NCBI RefSeq assembly: GCF_008801575.1
Contig: NZ_VZPL01000025.1
Coordinates: 1 to 64,000, forward strand
Length of the DNA stretch: 64,000 bases
Source: Xanthomonas cissicola
GTDB taxonomy: Bacteria > Pseudomonadota > Gammaproteobacteria > Xanthomonadales > Xanthomonadaceae
Direction of reading: 5' to 3'
This document shows positions 27,295-37,193 of this stretch, piece after piece. A model generated the notes under the pieces. The model was not told where the DNA came from, did not search any database, and worked only from the letters and a program-made list of their open reading frames with translations. A program made the translations under genes and the position numbers. Position 1 is the first letter of the stretch; the number at the start of each line of letters is the position of its first letter.

Positions 27295-27492
27295 TCAGTC
27301 GGCGAGAACGAACAGCGCGCCGCAATACGGGCACTTGGCTTCGCCGTTGGGCTCGTCTTCGATCGGCAGGTACACGCGCGGATGCGAGTTCCACAGCGCC
27401 ATCGCAGGGGTCGGGCAGCTCAGCGGCAGGTCGCCGCGGTGCACGGTGTAACGCTTTTCGGCATTGGCGGGCGCGGTGGCGGTCTGGCTCAT
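27295..27492 (-). CDS. Small zf-CHCC zinc-finger protein
   Basis: 65 residues starting MSQTATAPANAEKRY, ending with the PF10276-type zinc finger (CPTPAMALWNSHPRV...CPYCGALF). The family is related to the mitochondrial complex I subunit NDUFS6. Bacterial members are conserved but poorly characterised. The gene ends 10 bases before the glycosyltransferase start and shares its strand, but a functional link with LPS genes is not implied. Confidence 0.85.
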   Translation of the reverse strand: MSQTATAPANAEKRYTVHRGDLPLSCPTPAMALWNSHPRVYLPIEDEPNGEAKCPYCGALFVLAD

Positions 27493-27802
27493 GGCGGTGC
27501 GATCGGAAGGCAAAGGCAGAGCGCGGATTCTAGCAGCCTGCGTGGTGATCGGCCCATCGACCGGGCGGTGCAGGTCCGCGCGGAGTCAATTGCAGGAGTT
27601 GCCAATGCAATCGCCGAGGCCGCTGCGGACGCCGCGATATGCAGCGCATGCCAATGGGCAGCGCTGCGGCGCAACGACACCGCACCGCGCATGCCGCCTA
27701 TCATCGGGAGTCAGCGTTTAGCCAACCGGCGACGTGAACCGTAACGGGCGCAACATCGGCCCAACGTACGTGCCGCTACATGCCCCAAGGAGACACTGCC
27801 CC
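27493..27802. other. Divergent intergenic region before the GH92 gene
   Basis: No gene or strong hairpin seen. The plus side ends in AAGGAG (27787-27792), which fixes the GH92 start at GTG 27803. Confidence 0.4.
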
Positions 27803-30800
27803 GTGACCTTGCCTGTTGTCCTGCTGCATCCGCGTGGTCTGCCGCGCGCCATCGCCATTGCCCTGCTCTGTCTCGCCGCGCTGCCGGCGATGGGCGCCAC
27901 GCACTTCGCAAGCGCGTTCGAGGACGGCGCGCCCTTAGCGATGCCGGCGACCGACACTCCCGTGCAGGTTGCCATCGGCGCCGGCCCGGCAGCGCCGTAC
28001 GCCGCCAAGCCAGACGCCGGCTACAGCGGAGCGCATGCGTTGCATTACGCGAGCAACGGCGCAGGTGGGCGGCGTGCGTTGTTCACCACCGATCTGCTGA
28101 TCCAGACGCAAACCACGTTGTCATGGATGGTCTTGCCGGAAAGTGTCGGCAACGACCATGTGGCATCCACGTATGTCTCGTTGGACCTGGTGCTGGACGA
28201 CGGCACACGCGTTTCTGCCAGCGCAGCGCGCGATCAACACGGCGTGGCATTGGGTGCGCAGGCGCAAGGCGAGTCGAAGACGCTGTACCCGCAGCAGTGG
28301 GCGCGCAAGCAGGTGCGGTTGGGAGATGTGCCCGGGCTGCGTGGGCGGCGGGTGCGTGGGATCGAGCTGGACCTGGCGCCGCCCGCGGGCGCGCGCGCTG
28401 CCGGGTGGATCGACGATATCGCCATTGCCGAGGTGCCGCTGGCAACGCCAGGGCGGCCCTCGGATCGGGTGCTGACCACGCGCGGCACGCAATCCAATGG
28501 CACGTTTTCGCGCGGCAATAATTTTCCTGCGACGGCCGTGCCGCACGGTTTCAACTTCTGGACGCCGGTCACCGATGCGGGAACGCTGACCTGGCTATAT
28601 CGCTGGAACGAACACAACGGTGCAGACAATCGTCCGCGTCTGCAGGCGCTGTCGCTCAGCCATCAACCGAGCCCGTGGATGGGCGACCGGCAGACGTTTC
28701 AGGTGATGCCCTCGCTCACTGCCGGCGTGCCGGACGCCGATCGCAGCAAGCGTGCACTGGGGTTTTCGCATGACGACGAACAGGCCCGCCCCTATCGCTA
28801 CGCCGTGCAACTGGACAACGGCATCCATGCCGAGATCGCGCCGACCGACCACGCGGCGCTGTTTCGTTTTCGCTTCCCGGCGCGGGGCGATGCCAATCTG
28901 CTGTTCGACAACGTGGATGCGCGCGGCGGGCTGAAGCTGGATGCGGCGACCCAGACACTCTCCGGTTACACCGATGTGCGCAGCGGTCTGTCGACGGGCG
29001 CAACCCGCATGTACGTCTATGCCAGCTTCGATAGGCCCTGGCACAGCAGCGGCCTGCTCGACACTGGCCGCCCGACCGGCTGGATCAAGTTCGATGCCGG
29101 CAGCGCGCGACAGGTGCAGATGCGCATTGCCACTTCGCTGATTTCGGTGGAGCAGGCCAAGCACAATGCGGAACTGGAGATTGCCGCAGACGCAAGCTTC
29201 GAGCAGGTCGCCGCGCGCGCGCAGGATGCCTGGGATGCATTGCTGGGGCGCTTCGACGTGCCCGATGCCACTGCCGACCAGACAACCACGCTGTATTCCA
29301 GCCTGTACCGGTTGTACCTGTATCCGAACTCGGCGCATGAAAACGTGGGCACTGCGACTGCGCCGGATTGGCGCTACGCCAGCCAGAACAGCTGGTCGGA
29401 CGACAATATCGACGGCAGCGCGGTGCGCAGCTTCGCACCGATCCGCGACGGCCGGGTGTACGTCAACAACGGGCTATGGGATACGTTTCGCACGGCGTGG
29501 CCTGCGTATGCGCTCTTTGCGCCCGATGATGCCGGCGTCCTGGTGCAGGGGTTTGTCGAGCAATCGCGGGCCGGCGGCTGGATCGCGCGCTGGTCGTCGC
29601 CCGGCTATGCAGACCTGATGGTGGGCACCAGCTCGGATGTGGCGTTTGCTGATGCATGGCGAAAAGGCGTGCAAGGCTTCGACCCGGCCGAGGCCTACGC
29701 CGCTGCACTGAAAAACGCCACGGTCGTTGCGCCGGACCGGCATGTCGGTCGCAAGGGCATGGCGCGTTCGACCTTCCGCGGCTACACCGATACCGACACG
29801 CACGAAAGCATGTCGTGGTCGATGGAGGGCGCCCTCAACGACTTCGGCATCGCCAACATGGCCGATGCATTGTCCCGCCAGGCCAGCACCGCGCAAGCGC
29901 GTGAGCGCTATGCGACCGAGGCGCTGTATTTTCGTCGCCGCGCAGCCGGGTATGCGGCATTGTTCGATCCGGCGGTCAGCTTCTTCCAGGGGCGCAAACC
30001 CGACGGCACGTGGCGCGTGGATGCGGCGCAGTACGACCCACGCGTGTGGGGCAACGATTACACCGAATCCAGCGGCTGGACGTTTGCATTCACCGCGCCG
30101 CACGATGGCGAAGGCCTGGCTGCGCTCTACGGTGGCCGCGCGGCATTGGCCGCCAAGCTGGACATGTTTTTCTCCACGCCCGAGACTGCCCAAACGCAGT
30201 TTGCAGGCTCGTATGGCAACACCATTCACGAGATGACCGAAGCGCGCGATGTGCGCATGGGCATGTACGCGCACAGCAACCAGACCGCGCACCACATCCC
30301 ATGGATGTATCTGTATGCCGGACAGCCGTGGAAAACACAGCGCATTACCCGCGAGATCCTGGCGCGCCTGTACCTGGGTAGCGAGATCGGCCAGGGTTAC
30401 GCTGGCGACGAAGACAATGGCGAGATGTCGGCGTGGTATCTGTTCGCCGCGCTGGGGTTGTATCCGTTGCGGATGGGAGCGCCGGAGTATGTGATCGGCT
30501 CGCCGCTGTTCAAGCAGGCGCGCGTGCGCTTGCCGGGCGGCGGGACGCTGATGGTCAATGCGCCGCAGAATTCGCCGGAAAATGTGTATGTGCAATCGCT
30601 CAGGCTCAACGGCAAGCCGTGGCGCAAGACGTGGTTGCCGCATGCGGCGATCGCCAAGGGTGCGACGCTGGACTTCGAGATGGGGCCCACGCCCTCGCGC
30701 TGGGGGAGCGCATCGGACGATGCGCCGCCGTCGTTGACCGCGCCAGGCAAGCGCCCTGCCCCGTTGGTCGATCTGCTGGGCACCGATGCGCACGTTGCGT

Positions 30801-31150
30801 TGGCCGACGGTGGCGAGGCGACCGCATTGCACGACGACGATGCGGGCACGGTGGTAGCGGTGTCGCGTGCGCCCACCATCACCTTAAGTGGACTGCAGCG
30901 CGGCACGCCGATGCTGTACACCTTGACCAGCGGCAATGCGGCAATCGGCGCCAGTGCGTGGACGCTGGAAGGGCGCAAGACAGGCGGTGCATGGAAGATC
31001 GTCGATCAACGCAGCGACGAGCGGTTTGCCTGGCCGCTGCAGACACGTCCGTTTCGGATGACGACGCCCGGTGCATATGCGGAATATCGGCTGCGGCTGA
31101 AGATGCCTGCCCGCGCCGAACTGGCGGAAATCGAGTTGCTGGGGGATTGA
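27803..31150 (+). CDS. Secreted GH92 alpha-mannosidase
   Basis: 1115 residues from GTG 27803. Signal peptide MTLPVVLLHPRGLPRAIAIA to about residue 31 (PAMGA). Residues about 32-210 form a carbohydrate-binding-like beta domain; the GH92 catalytic part follows with GRVYVNNGLWDTFRTAWP, MSWSMEGALNDFGIA, the acid Glu in IHEMTEARDVRMG and the base Asp in GYAGDEDNGEMSAWYLF. GH92 enzymes are calcium-dependent, inverting and trim alpha-mannose from N-glycans or fungal mannan. The C-terminal ~150 residues form an extra domain. It stands alone here, not in an N-glycan cluster. A plant-glycan substrate is likely but inferred. Confidence 0.92.
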   Translation: MTLPVVLLHPRGLPRAIAIALLCLAALPAMGATHFASAFEDGAPLAMPATDTPVQVAIGAGPAAPYAAKPDAGYSGAHALHYASNGAGGRRALFTTDLLIQTQTTLSWMVLPESVGNDHVASTYVSLDLVLDDGTRVSASAARDQHGVALGAQAQGESKTLYPQQWARKQVRLGDVPGLRGRRVRGIELDLAPPAGARAAGWIDDIAIAEVPLATPGRPSDRVLTTRGTQSNGTFSRGNNFPATAVPHGFNFWTPVTDAGTLTWLYRWNEHNGADNRPRLQALSLSHQPSPWMGDRQTFQVMPSLTAGVPDADRSKRALGFSHDDEQARPYRYAVQLDNGIHAEIAPTDHAALFRFRFPARGDANLLFDNVDARGGLKLDAATQTLSGYTDVRSGLSTGATRMYVYASFDRPWHSSGLLDTGRPTGWIKFDAGSARQVQMRIATSLISVEQAKHNAELEIAADASFEQVAARAQDAWDALLGRFDVPDATADQTTTLYSSLYRLYLYPNSAHENVGTATAPDWRYASQNSWSDDNIDGSAVRSFAPIRDGRVYVNNGLWDTFRTAWPAYALFAPDDAGVLVQGFVEQSRAGGWIARWSSPGYADLMVGTSSDVAFADAWRKGVQGFDPAEAYAAALKNATVVAPDRHVGRKGMARSTFRGYTDTDTHESMSWSMEGALNDFGIANMADALSRQASTAQARERYATEALYFRRRAAGYAALFDPAVSFFQGRKPDGTWRVDAAQYDPRVWGNDYTESSGWTFAFTAPHDGEGLAALYGGRAALAAKLDMFFSTPETAQTQFAGSYGNTIHEMTEARDVRMGMYAHSNQTAHHIPWMYLYAGQPWKTQRITREILARLYLGSEIGQGYAGDEDNGEMSAWYLFAALGLYPLRMGAPEYVIGSPLFKQARVRLPGGGTLMVNAPQNSPENVYVQSLRLNGKPWRKTWLPHAAIAKGATLDFEMGPTPSRWGSASDDAPPSLTAPGKRPAPLVDLLGTDAHVALADGGEATALHDDDAGTVVAVSRAPTITLSGLQRGTPMLYTLTSGNAAIGASAWTLEGRKTGGAWKIVDQRSDERFAWPLQTRPFRMTTPGAYAEYRLRLKMPARAELAEIELLGD

Positions 31151-31488
31151 GCGCAGACGCAATGAAGTTGGACGTCGTCGGCGCGAGTGGTGTTGGTGAA
31201 ATTAGAAGCGGCACGCGTTTTTTACTCGCGCCTGGATTGGGGTTTCGGCGTTCGAGGTCGATTTGGTGCCGAGGGCAGGCCTTACCCTCACCCCAACTCC
31301 CGCTCCACGCCCCGGCCCGCGCTAGGCGCGGGCGCCCCAATGCACGCGCGCCATTGGCGCGCAAGCCGTACCTTCTTGCCCCAGGGGAGAGGGGCCTTCA
31401 AGCGCCGTCGTACGGCGCTCAGTGCTGCGATCGCGACTAACGGCTTGGAGGCGCGTCAGTCATCGGCTGCTTCCGGCAACCAGCGACC
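31151..31488. repeat. Intergenic repeat between GH92 and maeB
   Basis: No gene. Contains CCCTCACCCCAACTCC (31285-31300) facing CCAGGGGAGAGGGG (31381-31394), GC-rich palindromes CCCGCGCTAGGCGCGGG (31316-31332) and the 17-base palindrome GCGCGCCATTGGCGCGC (31346-31362). The architecture fits the palindromic intergenic repeats common in xanthomonads. It may end transcription of both convergent genes. Confidence 0.55.
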
Positions 31489-33798
31489 TCAGTCGTTGCC
31501 CTTGTCGGCAGCCGCTTTTTCCGCATCGCGCTGTCTGCGGATCTGTGCGTCCACCGCGGCGATGGCGGTCATGTTCATCACCCGGCGCGAGGTGGCGCTG
31601 GTGGTGAGGATATGCACCGGCTTGGAGATACCCATCAGGATCGGGCCGATCGCCACGCCGTCGGTGAACACGCGCACCAGGTTATAGGCGATGTTGGCCG
31701 CTTCCAGGTTCGGCAACACGAACAGGTTGGCACGGCCCTTCAAGGTGCTGTTGGGCATGATCTGCTTGCGTAGCGCTTCGTCCCAGGCGGTGTCGCCCTG
31801 CATTTCGCCGTCGATGTTGAGCTCGGGCTTGCGCTTGAGCAGCGCTCCGCGCACCTGGCGCATCTTCAGCGCGTCACGCGAGTCGTGGCTGCCGAAGTTG
31901 GAATGCGACAACAAGGCGATATTCGGCTCGATGCCGAACAGCTTGAGGCGATACGCCGCCTGCAACGTCGCTTCCACCACCTGCTCGACGGTGGGGTCTT
32001 CCTGCACATGGGTATCCAGGAAGAAGAACACGCCAAGCTGGTTGATCACACCGGTCATCGCCGAGGTGGAGCTCACGCGCGGTTCCAGCGGGATCACGCT
32101 GCGCGCATAACCGAGCTTCTTGTGGAAGCGGCCGACCACGCCGGACAGCATCGCGTCGGCTTCGCCGCGCGCCACCATCACCGCCGCGATCAAGGTCGGG
32201 CGCGAGCGCATCAGCTCCTTGGCCGCGGTGACGGTCACGCCACGACGCTCGGTGAGTGCGTGGTAGTACTGCCAGTAATCGTTGAAGCGAGGGTCGTCGA
32301 GGATGTTGGTGATTTCGAAATCCACGCCGGCGGTCAGGCGCAGGCCCATGCGTTCGATACGCGCTTCGATCACGTCCGGGCGGCCGATCAGGATCGGGAA
32401 GGCCAGGCCTTCGTCGACCACGTTCTGCACCGCGCGTAGCACCACTTCTTCTTCGCCCTCGGCATACACCACGCGCTGCTTGTCGGCACGCGCGCGGTCG
32501 TAGACCGGCTTCATCATCAGGCTGGTGCGGTAGACGAACTGGCCGAGCTTGTCGCGGTAGGCCTCCATGTCGGTGATCGGGCGCGTGGCCACGCCCGAAT
32601 CCATGGCCGCCTGCGCAACCGCAGACGACAGCTCCACCAGCAGGCGCGGGTCCAGCGGACGCGGAATCAGATATTCGGGGCCGAAGCTCGGGGTCTCGCC
32701 GCCATAGGCCGCACCCAGGTCGGAGGCCTCGCGCCGCGCCATTGCCGCGATCGCCTTGACGCAGGCGATCTTCATTTCTTCGTTGATGCCAGTGGCGCCC
32801 ACGTCCAACGCGCCGCGGAACAGGTAAGGAAAGCACAGCACGTTGTTGATCTGGTTCGGATAGTCCGACCGACCGGTGCCGATGATGCAATCCGGGCGCA
32901 CGGCCTTGGCCACTTCCGGGGTGATTTCCGGATTGGGGTTGGCCAGCGCGAAGATCACCGGCTGGCGCGCCATGCTGGCGACCATCTCCGGCTTGAGGAT
33001 GCCGGCGGCCGACAGGCCGAGGAAAATATCCGCGCCTTCGACGATTTCGGCCAGGGTGCGCTTGTCGGTATCGCGGGCGTAGCGCTGCTTGTCCGGATCC
33101 AGATCGGTGCGGCCGGTGTGGATCACGCCATCGCGGTCCAGCGCCAGGATGTTCTCCGGCTTCAGGCCCAGCGACACCAGCATGTTGACGCAGGAAATAC
33201 CGGCCGCGCCCATGCCGGTGGTGGCCAGCTTGACCTCTTCGATCTTCTTGCCGGTCACCACCAGCGCGTTGAGCACGGCGGCGCCGACGATGATCGCGGT
33301 GCCGTGCTGGTCGTCATGGAAAACCGGGATGTTCATGCGCTCGCGCAGCTTGCGCTCGACGATGAAGCATTCCGGCGCCTTGATGTCTTCCAGGTTGATG
33401 CCGCCGAAGGTGGGCTCCAGGCTGGCGATGATGTCCACCAGCTTGTCCGGGTCGTTCTCGTTGATTTCGATATCGAACACGTCGATGCCGGCGAACTTCT
33501 GGAACAACACGCCCTTGCCTTCCATCACCGGCTTGGAGGCCAGCGGGCCGATGTTGCCCAGGCCCAGCACCGCCGTGCCATTGGTGATGACCGCCACCAG
33601 ATTGCCGCGCGCGGTGAGCTCGCTGGCCTGGGTGGCATCTTCGACGATGGCCTCGCAGGCGAACGCCACGCCCGGCGAATACGCCAGCGACAGATCGCGC
33701 TGGGTCAGCATCGGCTTGGTCGCGGTGACCTTGATCTTGCCGGCCGGCTGCTGGCGGTGGTAGTCGAGGGCGGCCTGTTTGAAGTCGTCGGTGGACAT
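31489..33798 (-). CDS. maeB: NADP-dependent malic enzyme with PTA-like domain
   Basis: 769 residues from ATG 33798 ([20 protein letters not shown]). The N-terminal ~430 residues are malic enzyme, with the catalytic Tyr in [27 protein letters not shown] and a nucleotide loop [11 protein letters not shown]. The C-terminal ~330 residues are a phosphotransacetylase-like domain, which in MaeB is regulatory and binds acetyl-CoA. It decarboxylates malate to pyruvate with NADPH. It lies next to dctA, so C4-dicarboxylate uptake and malate breakdown are encoded side by side on the minus strand. Confidence 0.94.
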   Translation of the reverse strand: MSTDDFKQAALDYHRQQPAGKIKVTATKPMLTQRDLSLAYSPGVAFACEAIVEDATQASELTARGNLVAVITNGTAVLGLGNIGPLASKPVMEGKGVLFQKFAGIDVFDIEINENDPDKLVDIIASLEPTFGGINLEDIKAPECFIVERKLRERMNIPVFHDDQHGTAIIVGAAVLNALVVTGKKIEEVKLATTGMGAAGISCVNMLVSLGLKPENILALDRDGVIHTGRTDLDPDKQRYARDTDKRTLAEIVEGADIFLGLSAAGILKPEMVASMARQPVIFALANPNPEITPEVAKAVRPDCIIGTGRSDYPNQINNVLCFPYLFRGALDVGATGINEEMKIACVKAIAAMARREASDLGAAYGGETPSFGPEYLIPRPLDPRLLVELSSAVAQAAMDSGVATRPITDMEAYRDKLGQFVYRTSLMMKPVYDRARADKQRVVYAEGEEEVVLRAVQNVVDEGLAFPILIGRPDVIEARIERMGLRLTAGVDFEITNILDDPRFNDYWQYYHALTERRGVTVTAAKELMRSRPTLIAAVMVARGEADAMLSGVVGRFHKKLGYARSVIPLEPRVSSTSAMTGVINQLGVFFFLDTHVQEDPTVEQVVEATLQAAYRLKLFGIEPNIALLSHSNFGSHDSRDALKMRQVRGALLKRKPELNIDGEMQGDTAWDEALRKQIMPNSTLKGRANLFVLPNLEAANIAYNLVRVFTDGVAIGPILMGISKPVHILTTSATSRRVMNMTAIAAVDAQIRRQRDAEKAAADKGND

Positions 33799-33940
33799 CG
33801 GTGGTGTGGTTCTCGAAGGCGCAGGAGGCTGAATTCTACCCTCCTGCCTGAACAAGGGCCTGTCGCGCAGCTGTCAGCGCGGCAGGGAAATCACGGATGC
33901 GGCGTGGCGGGCGGCGCAGCCGGCGTGGCGGCCAAACAAG

Positions 33941-33985
33941 AACGGCCCTGCATCCCGTCGTTAACACCGACAGAAGACAGGGCCG
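33941..33985 (-). terminator. Candidate terminator of dctA
   Basis: ACGGCCCTG/CAGGGCCGT, a 9-bp perfect stem with a 27-base loop, just after the dctA stop. On the minus strand it is followed by TCTTGTTTGG, a weak T-rich tail. Confidence 0.55.
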
Positions 33986-33994
33986 TAGGAAGCA

Positions 33995-35368
33995 TCAACG
34001 CAGGCTGGCAGGTGCCACGCCGGGTTGGCCGACCGGGGCCAGCAGCGGTGGTTCGCCGCCGTCCAGCACCAGCTTGAGCCGGTCGCGGTCCAGGGCGTTT
34101 TCCCAGCGCGAGACCACCACGGTGGCCACCGCGTTGCCGATGAAGTTGGTCAGCGAGCGGCATTCGCTCATGAAACGGTCCACGCCCAGAATCAGCGCCA
34201 TGCCGGCCACCGGCACTTCGGGTACCACCGCCAGCGTGGCGGCCAGGGTGATGAAGCCGGCACCGGTGACGCCGGCCGCGCCCTTGGAGCTGAGCATCGC
34301 CACGGCCAGCAGTGCGATCTGGTGGCCCAGGGTCAGTTCGGTATTGGTGGCCTGGGCGATGAACAGCGCCGCCAGGGTCATGTAGATGTTGGTGCCGTCC
34401 AGATTGAACGAGTACCCGGTCGGCACCACCAGGCCCACCACCGACTTCTCGCAACCGGCTTTTTCCATCTTCTCCATCAGCGACGGCAACGCCGACTCCG
34501 ACGAGGACGTGCCCAGCACCAGCAGCAGCTCGGCCTTCAGGTAGCGGATCAGCTTGAGTACCGAAAACCCGCATAGCCGGCTCACCAGCCCCAGAATCAC
34601 CAGCACGAACAACAGGGATGTCAGATAAAACGAGCCCACCAGCCAGGCCAGGTTGACCAGCGACTCCACGCCGTACTTGCCGATGGTGAAGGCGATGGCG
34701 CCGAAGGCACCGATCGGGGCGGCACGCATCAGGATGTGCACCAGCTTGAACACCGGCGCGATCAGCGCTTCCAGCAGGTTCAGCACCGGCTTGCCGCGCT
34801 CGCCCACCAACGCCAGCGACACCCCGAACAGCACCGCCACGAACAGCACCTGCAGGATGTTCGGCCCGGTCAGCTTGCCGTTGACGACCTGATCGCCGGT
34901 GAATGCGCCGATCAGCGAGTTGGGGATGATGTCCATCAGGAAGCCGACCAGGGTCAGGTCATGCGACTTCTCGACATAGCTCTTGACCGCACTCTGGTCC
35001 AGATCGGCCGGATTGATGTTCATGCCGGCGCCGGGCTGCACCACGTGGGCAACGACCAGACCGACCACCAGGGCCAACGTGGAAAAGAACAGGAAGTAGG
35101 CCATCGCCTTGCCGAACACCCGGCCCACCGTCTTGAGATGGGTCATGCCGGCGATGCCGGTGACGATGGTCAGGAAGATCACCGGGGCGATGATCATCTT
35201 CACCAGCTTGATGAAGGCGTCGCCCAGCGGCTTGAGGCTTTCGGCGAAGGCGGGCTCGAAATGGCCCAGCAGGGCACCGAGGACGATCGCCACCACCACC
35301 TGAAAATACAGTTGGCGATAGAAGGGGACGGACGCCGGCAGGGGGCCGGCAGGCTTGCTGATGTGCAT
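33995..35368 (-). CDS. dctA: C4-dicarboxylate:cation symporter DctA
   Basis: 457 residues, from ATG 35368 with GGAG seven bases upstream. Typical DAACS-family transporter of succinate, fumarate and malate: helices at the N-terminus ([20 protein letters not shown]), the serine-rich re-entrant loop [16 protein letters not shown], the TM7 motif [20 protein letters not shown], and the second hairpin [14 protein letters not shown] with [18 protein letters not shown]. It is divergent from an OprO/P-type porin and close to a kinase with a DctB-like sensor. Confidence 0.95.
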   Translation of the reverse strand: MHISKPAGPLPASVPFYRQLYFQVVVAIVLGALLGHFEPAFAESLKPLGDAFIKLVKMIIAPVIFLTIVTGIAGMTHLKTVGRVFGKAMAYFLFFSTLALVVGLVVAHVVQPGAGMNINPADLDQSAVKSYVEKSHDLTLVGFLMDIIPNSLIGAFTGDQVVNGKLTGPNILQVLFVAVLFGVSLALVGERGKPVLNLLEALIAPVFKLVHILMRAAPIGAFGAIAFTIGKYGVESLVNLAWLVGSFYLTSLLFVLVILGLVSRLCGFSVLKLIRYLKAELLLVLGTSSSESALPSLMEKMEKAGCEKSVVGLVVPTGYSFNLDGTNIYMTLAALFIAQATNTELTLGHQIALLAVAMLSSKGAAGVTGAGFITLAATLAVVPEVPVAGMALILGVDRFMSECRSLTNFIGNAVATVVVSRWENALDRDRLKLVLDGGEPPLLAPVGQPGVAPASLR

Positions 35369-35477
35369 GACACCACTCCGAGAGACGAGAGAGGGTGCCG
35401 AGCAGGCACCCGTTGCACGCATTCTGGCCGCACGTCACAGCCCCGGCCGATAGCCCATTGGTACTACCCCATGTCCA

Positions 35478-35508
35478 GCGGCTGAACGTGGGCTTACACT
35501 TCAGCCGC
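35478..35508. promoter_or_regulatory. Inverted repeat between dctA and the porin gene
   Basis: GCGGCTGAA (35478-35486) and TTCAGCCGC (35500-35508) are exact complements separated by 13 bases, roughly midway in the 283-base divergent region. It could be an operator shared by both genes or part of a transcript hairpin. No regulator can be assigned. Confidence 0.4.
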
Positions 35509-35651
35509 GCCGCCGCCGGCCGTTAATTCCGTTTAACGCAGACACGGTTTCTGTGCTGCCGTCGTCCGGATCCTGCGCGCTTGCTGAAGACATTCATTGC
35601 GACCGCCATGGCAGGACGCCCGGCCCCTTCTCATTGCCGAAGACCATACCT

Positions 35652-36824
35652 ATGCGCCTCAATCTGCTTGTCCTGGCGTTGGCTGCTGCCATCGTCCCCG
35701 CCGCTGCCAATGCAGCCACCTCGATCGAAAACTGGCCGACCAAGTACACCTTCGGTGACGGCACCGAGCTGGGCCTGACCGGCAACTACGCCTACGACGA
35801 CAACAACTTCTCCGGCGACGACCGCCTGGAAGACCGCAACGATTTCCGCCGCAAGGAATTCGGCGCCACCATCAAGAAGAAGGGCGTCTACGACGCCATG
35901 GTGTACTACGACTTCGAGTCCAAGCTGTGGCTGGACGTGTTCTACCGGTTCGAGACCAAGGCCCTGTTCGGCCAGGATTACGGCCGCGTGCGCCTGGGCT
36001 ACATGAAGGTGCCGGTGGGCCTGGAAGCGGTGCAGAGCTCGCGTGCGGGCAGCTTCATGGAACTGGGCCTGCCGATCCAGGCGGTGTTCCAGGGGCGCCG
36101 TACCGGCGCGGAATGGACGCTGGAACGTCAGCAGTACCTGCTGCAGGCCGGCGCTTACGGCGGCAAGGATCTGCAGGGTGACAACCCGGGCACCACCCAG
36201 GCCGTGCACGCGGCATGGACCCCGTTGAAGGCCGAAGGCGACGTGCTGCACCTGGGCATCGCCGGCTCGATCGAAAACCCGCGCGGTTACAGCGACGGCC
36301 GCGGCGTGTCGTTCAGCCCGCGTGTGCGCCTGCGTGCGCGCCCGGAAGCCGGCCTGACCGATGTGCGCCTGATCGACACCGGCACCATCCTCGATGTGGA
36401 CCATGTGATCCGCACCGGCCTGGAAGCGGTCTGGATCCATGGCCCGTTCTCGCTGCAGAGCGAAGCCCTGCGCGCCGAAGTGGCACGCAACGCGAACCAG
36501 CCGCACTTCATCGCCCAGGGCCAGTACGTCTACGGCACCTGGACGCTGACAGGCGAATCGCGCAGCTATGCCGGCGGCGTGCCGGGCAACATCAAGCCGT
36601 CGCACGACTACGGCGCGGTCGAGCTGACCGCCCGCTACAGCCGCCTGAACCTGGAAGACAACAATGTGCATGGCGGCCGCCAGCACGACACCACCATCGG
36701 CGCCAACTGGTACCTCACCAGCCACTTCAAGTTCCAGGCCAACTACAGCTGGGTGGATTCCTCGCGCAATGGCGTGCATGAAACCCCGCACGTGATGGAA
36801 CTGCGTGCGCAGGTGCAGTTCTAA
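35652..36824 (+). CDS. OprO/OprP-type outer-membrane porin
   Basis: 390 residues from ATG 35652; signal peptide cleaved after ANA (residue 21). The mature protein shows alternating beta strands (FRRKEFGATIKKKGVYDAM, VRLGYMKVPVGLEAV) and ends VQF, a canonical outer-membrane barrel terminus. Family proteins are often called phosphate-selective porins, but the arginine-ladder specificity cannot be checked here. Divergent dctA suggests that this one admits dicarboxylates. A hairpin follows the gene. Confidence 0.88.
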   Translation: MRLNLLVLALAAAIVPAAANAATSIENWPTKYTFGDGTELGLTGNYAYDDNNFSGDDRLEDRNDFRRKEFGATIKKKGVYDAMVYYDFESKLWLDVFYRFETKALFGQDYGRVRLGYMKVPVGLEAVQSSRAGSFMELGLPIQAVFQGRRTGAEWTLERQQYLLQAGAYGGKDLQGDNPGTTQAVHAAWTPLKAEGDVLHLGIAGSIENPRGYSDGRGVSFSPRVRLRARPEAGLTDVRLIDTGTILDVDHVIRTGLEAVWIHGPFSLQSEALRAEVARNANQPHFIAQGQYVYGTWTLTGESRSYAGGVPGNIKPSHDYGAVELTARYSRLNLEDNNVHGGRQHDTTIGANWYLTSHFKFQANYSWVDSSRNGVHETPHVMELRAQVQF

Positions 36825-36840
36825 GCCGCGCTGAGCAAGG

Positions 36841-36873
36841 GCAGCGCGCCGGCGATTCGCTCCGGCGCGCTGC
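36841..36873 (+). terminator. 12-bp perfect hairpin after the porin gene
   Basis: GCAGCGCGCCGG pairs with CCGGCGCGCTGC (9-base loop), 17 bases after the stop. There is no T tract, so termination may need Rho or the hairpin may protect the mRNA end. Confidence 0.6.
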
Positions 36874-37193
36874 CGCGCGTCATGGCCACGCGCCGGTTCG
36901 CCGACGCGCCGCCGGCATCGCGTCGCAACAGGCATTCGACACGGCCGCATCCACCACGGGTGCGGCCGTTGTCGTATTCGGCGCTTGCACAGCGTGCGAT
37001 GAGAGCGGCTGACACATGCCGCGAACGGTCGCCGGGCAAATGCGGGCGGAGCGCCCGGAACCGTCGCTGCGCGTGGCACACGCGATGGCACCGTCTGCCG
37101 GCCGCGCCCATCTGGCGATGAGCGCAACCGGTTTTGTCAGCCATTGCAGGCTGATGGCTGCGCGATCCGGCGACAGACCGCCATACTTGCGCC
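36874..37193. other. Intergenic region before the hybrid kinase
   Basis: No credible coding frame, RNA gene or repeat seen. Presumably holds the kinase promoter; none could be singled out. Confidence 0.35.
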
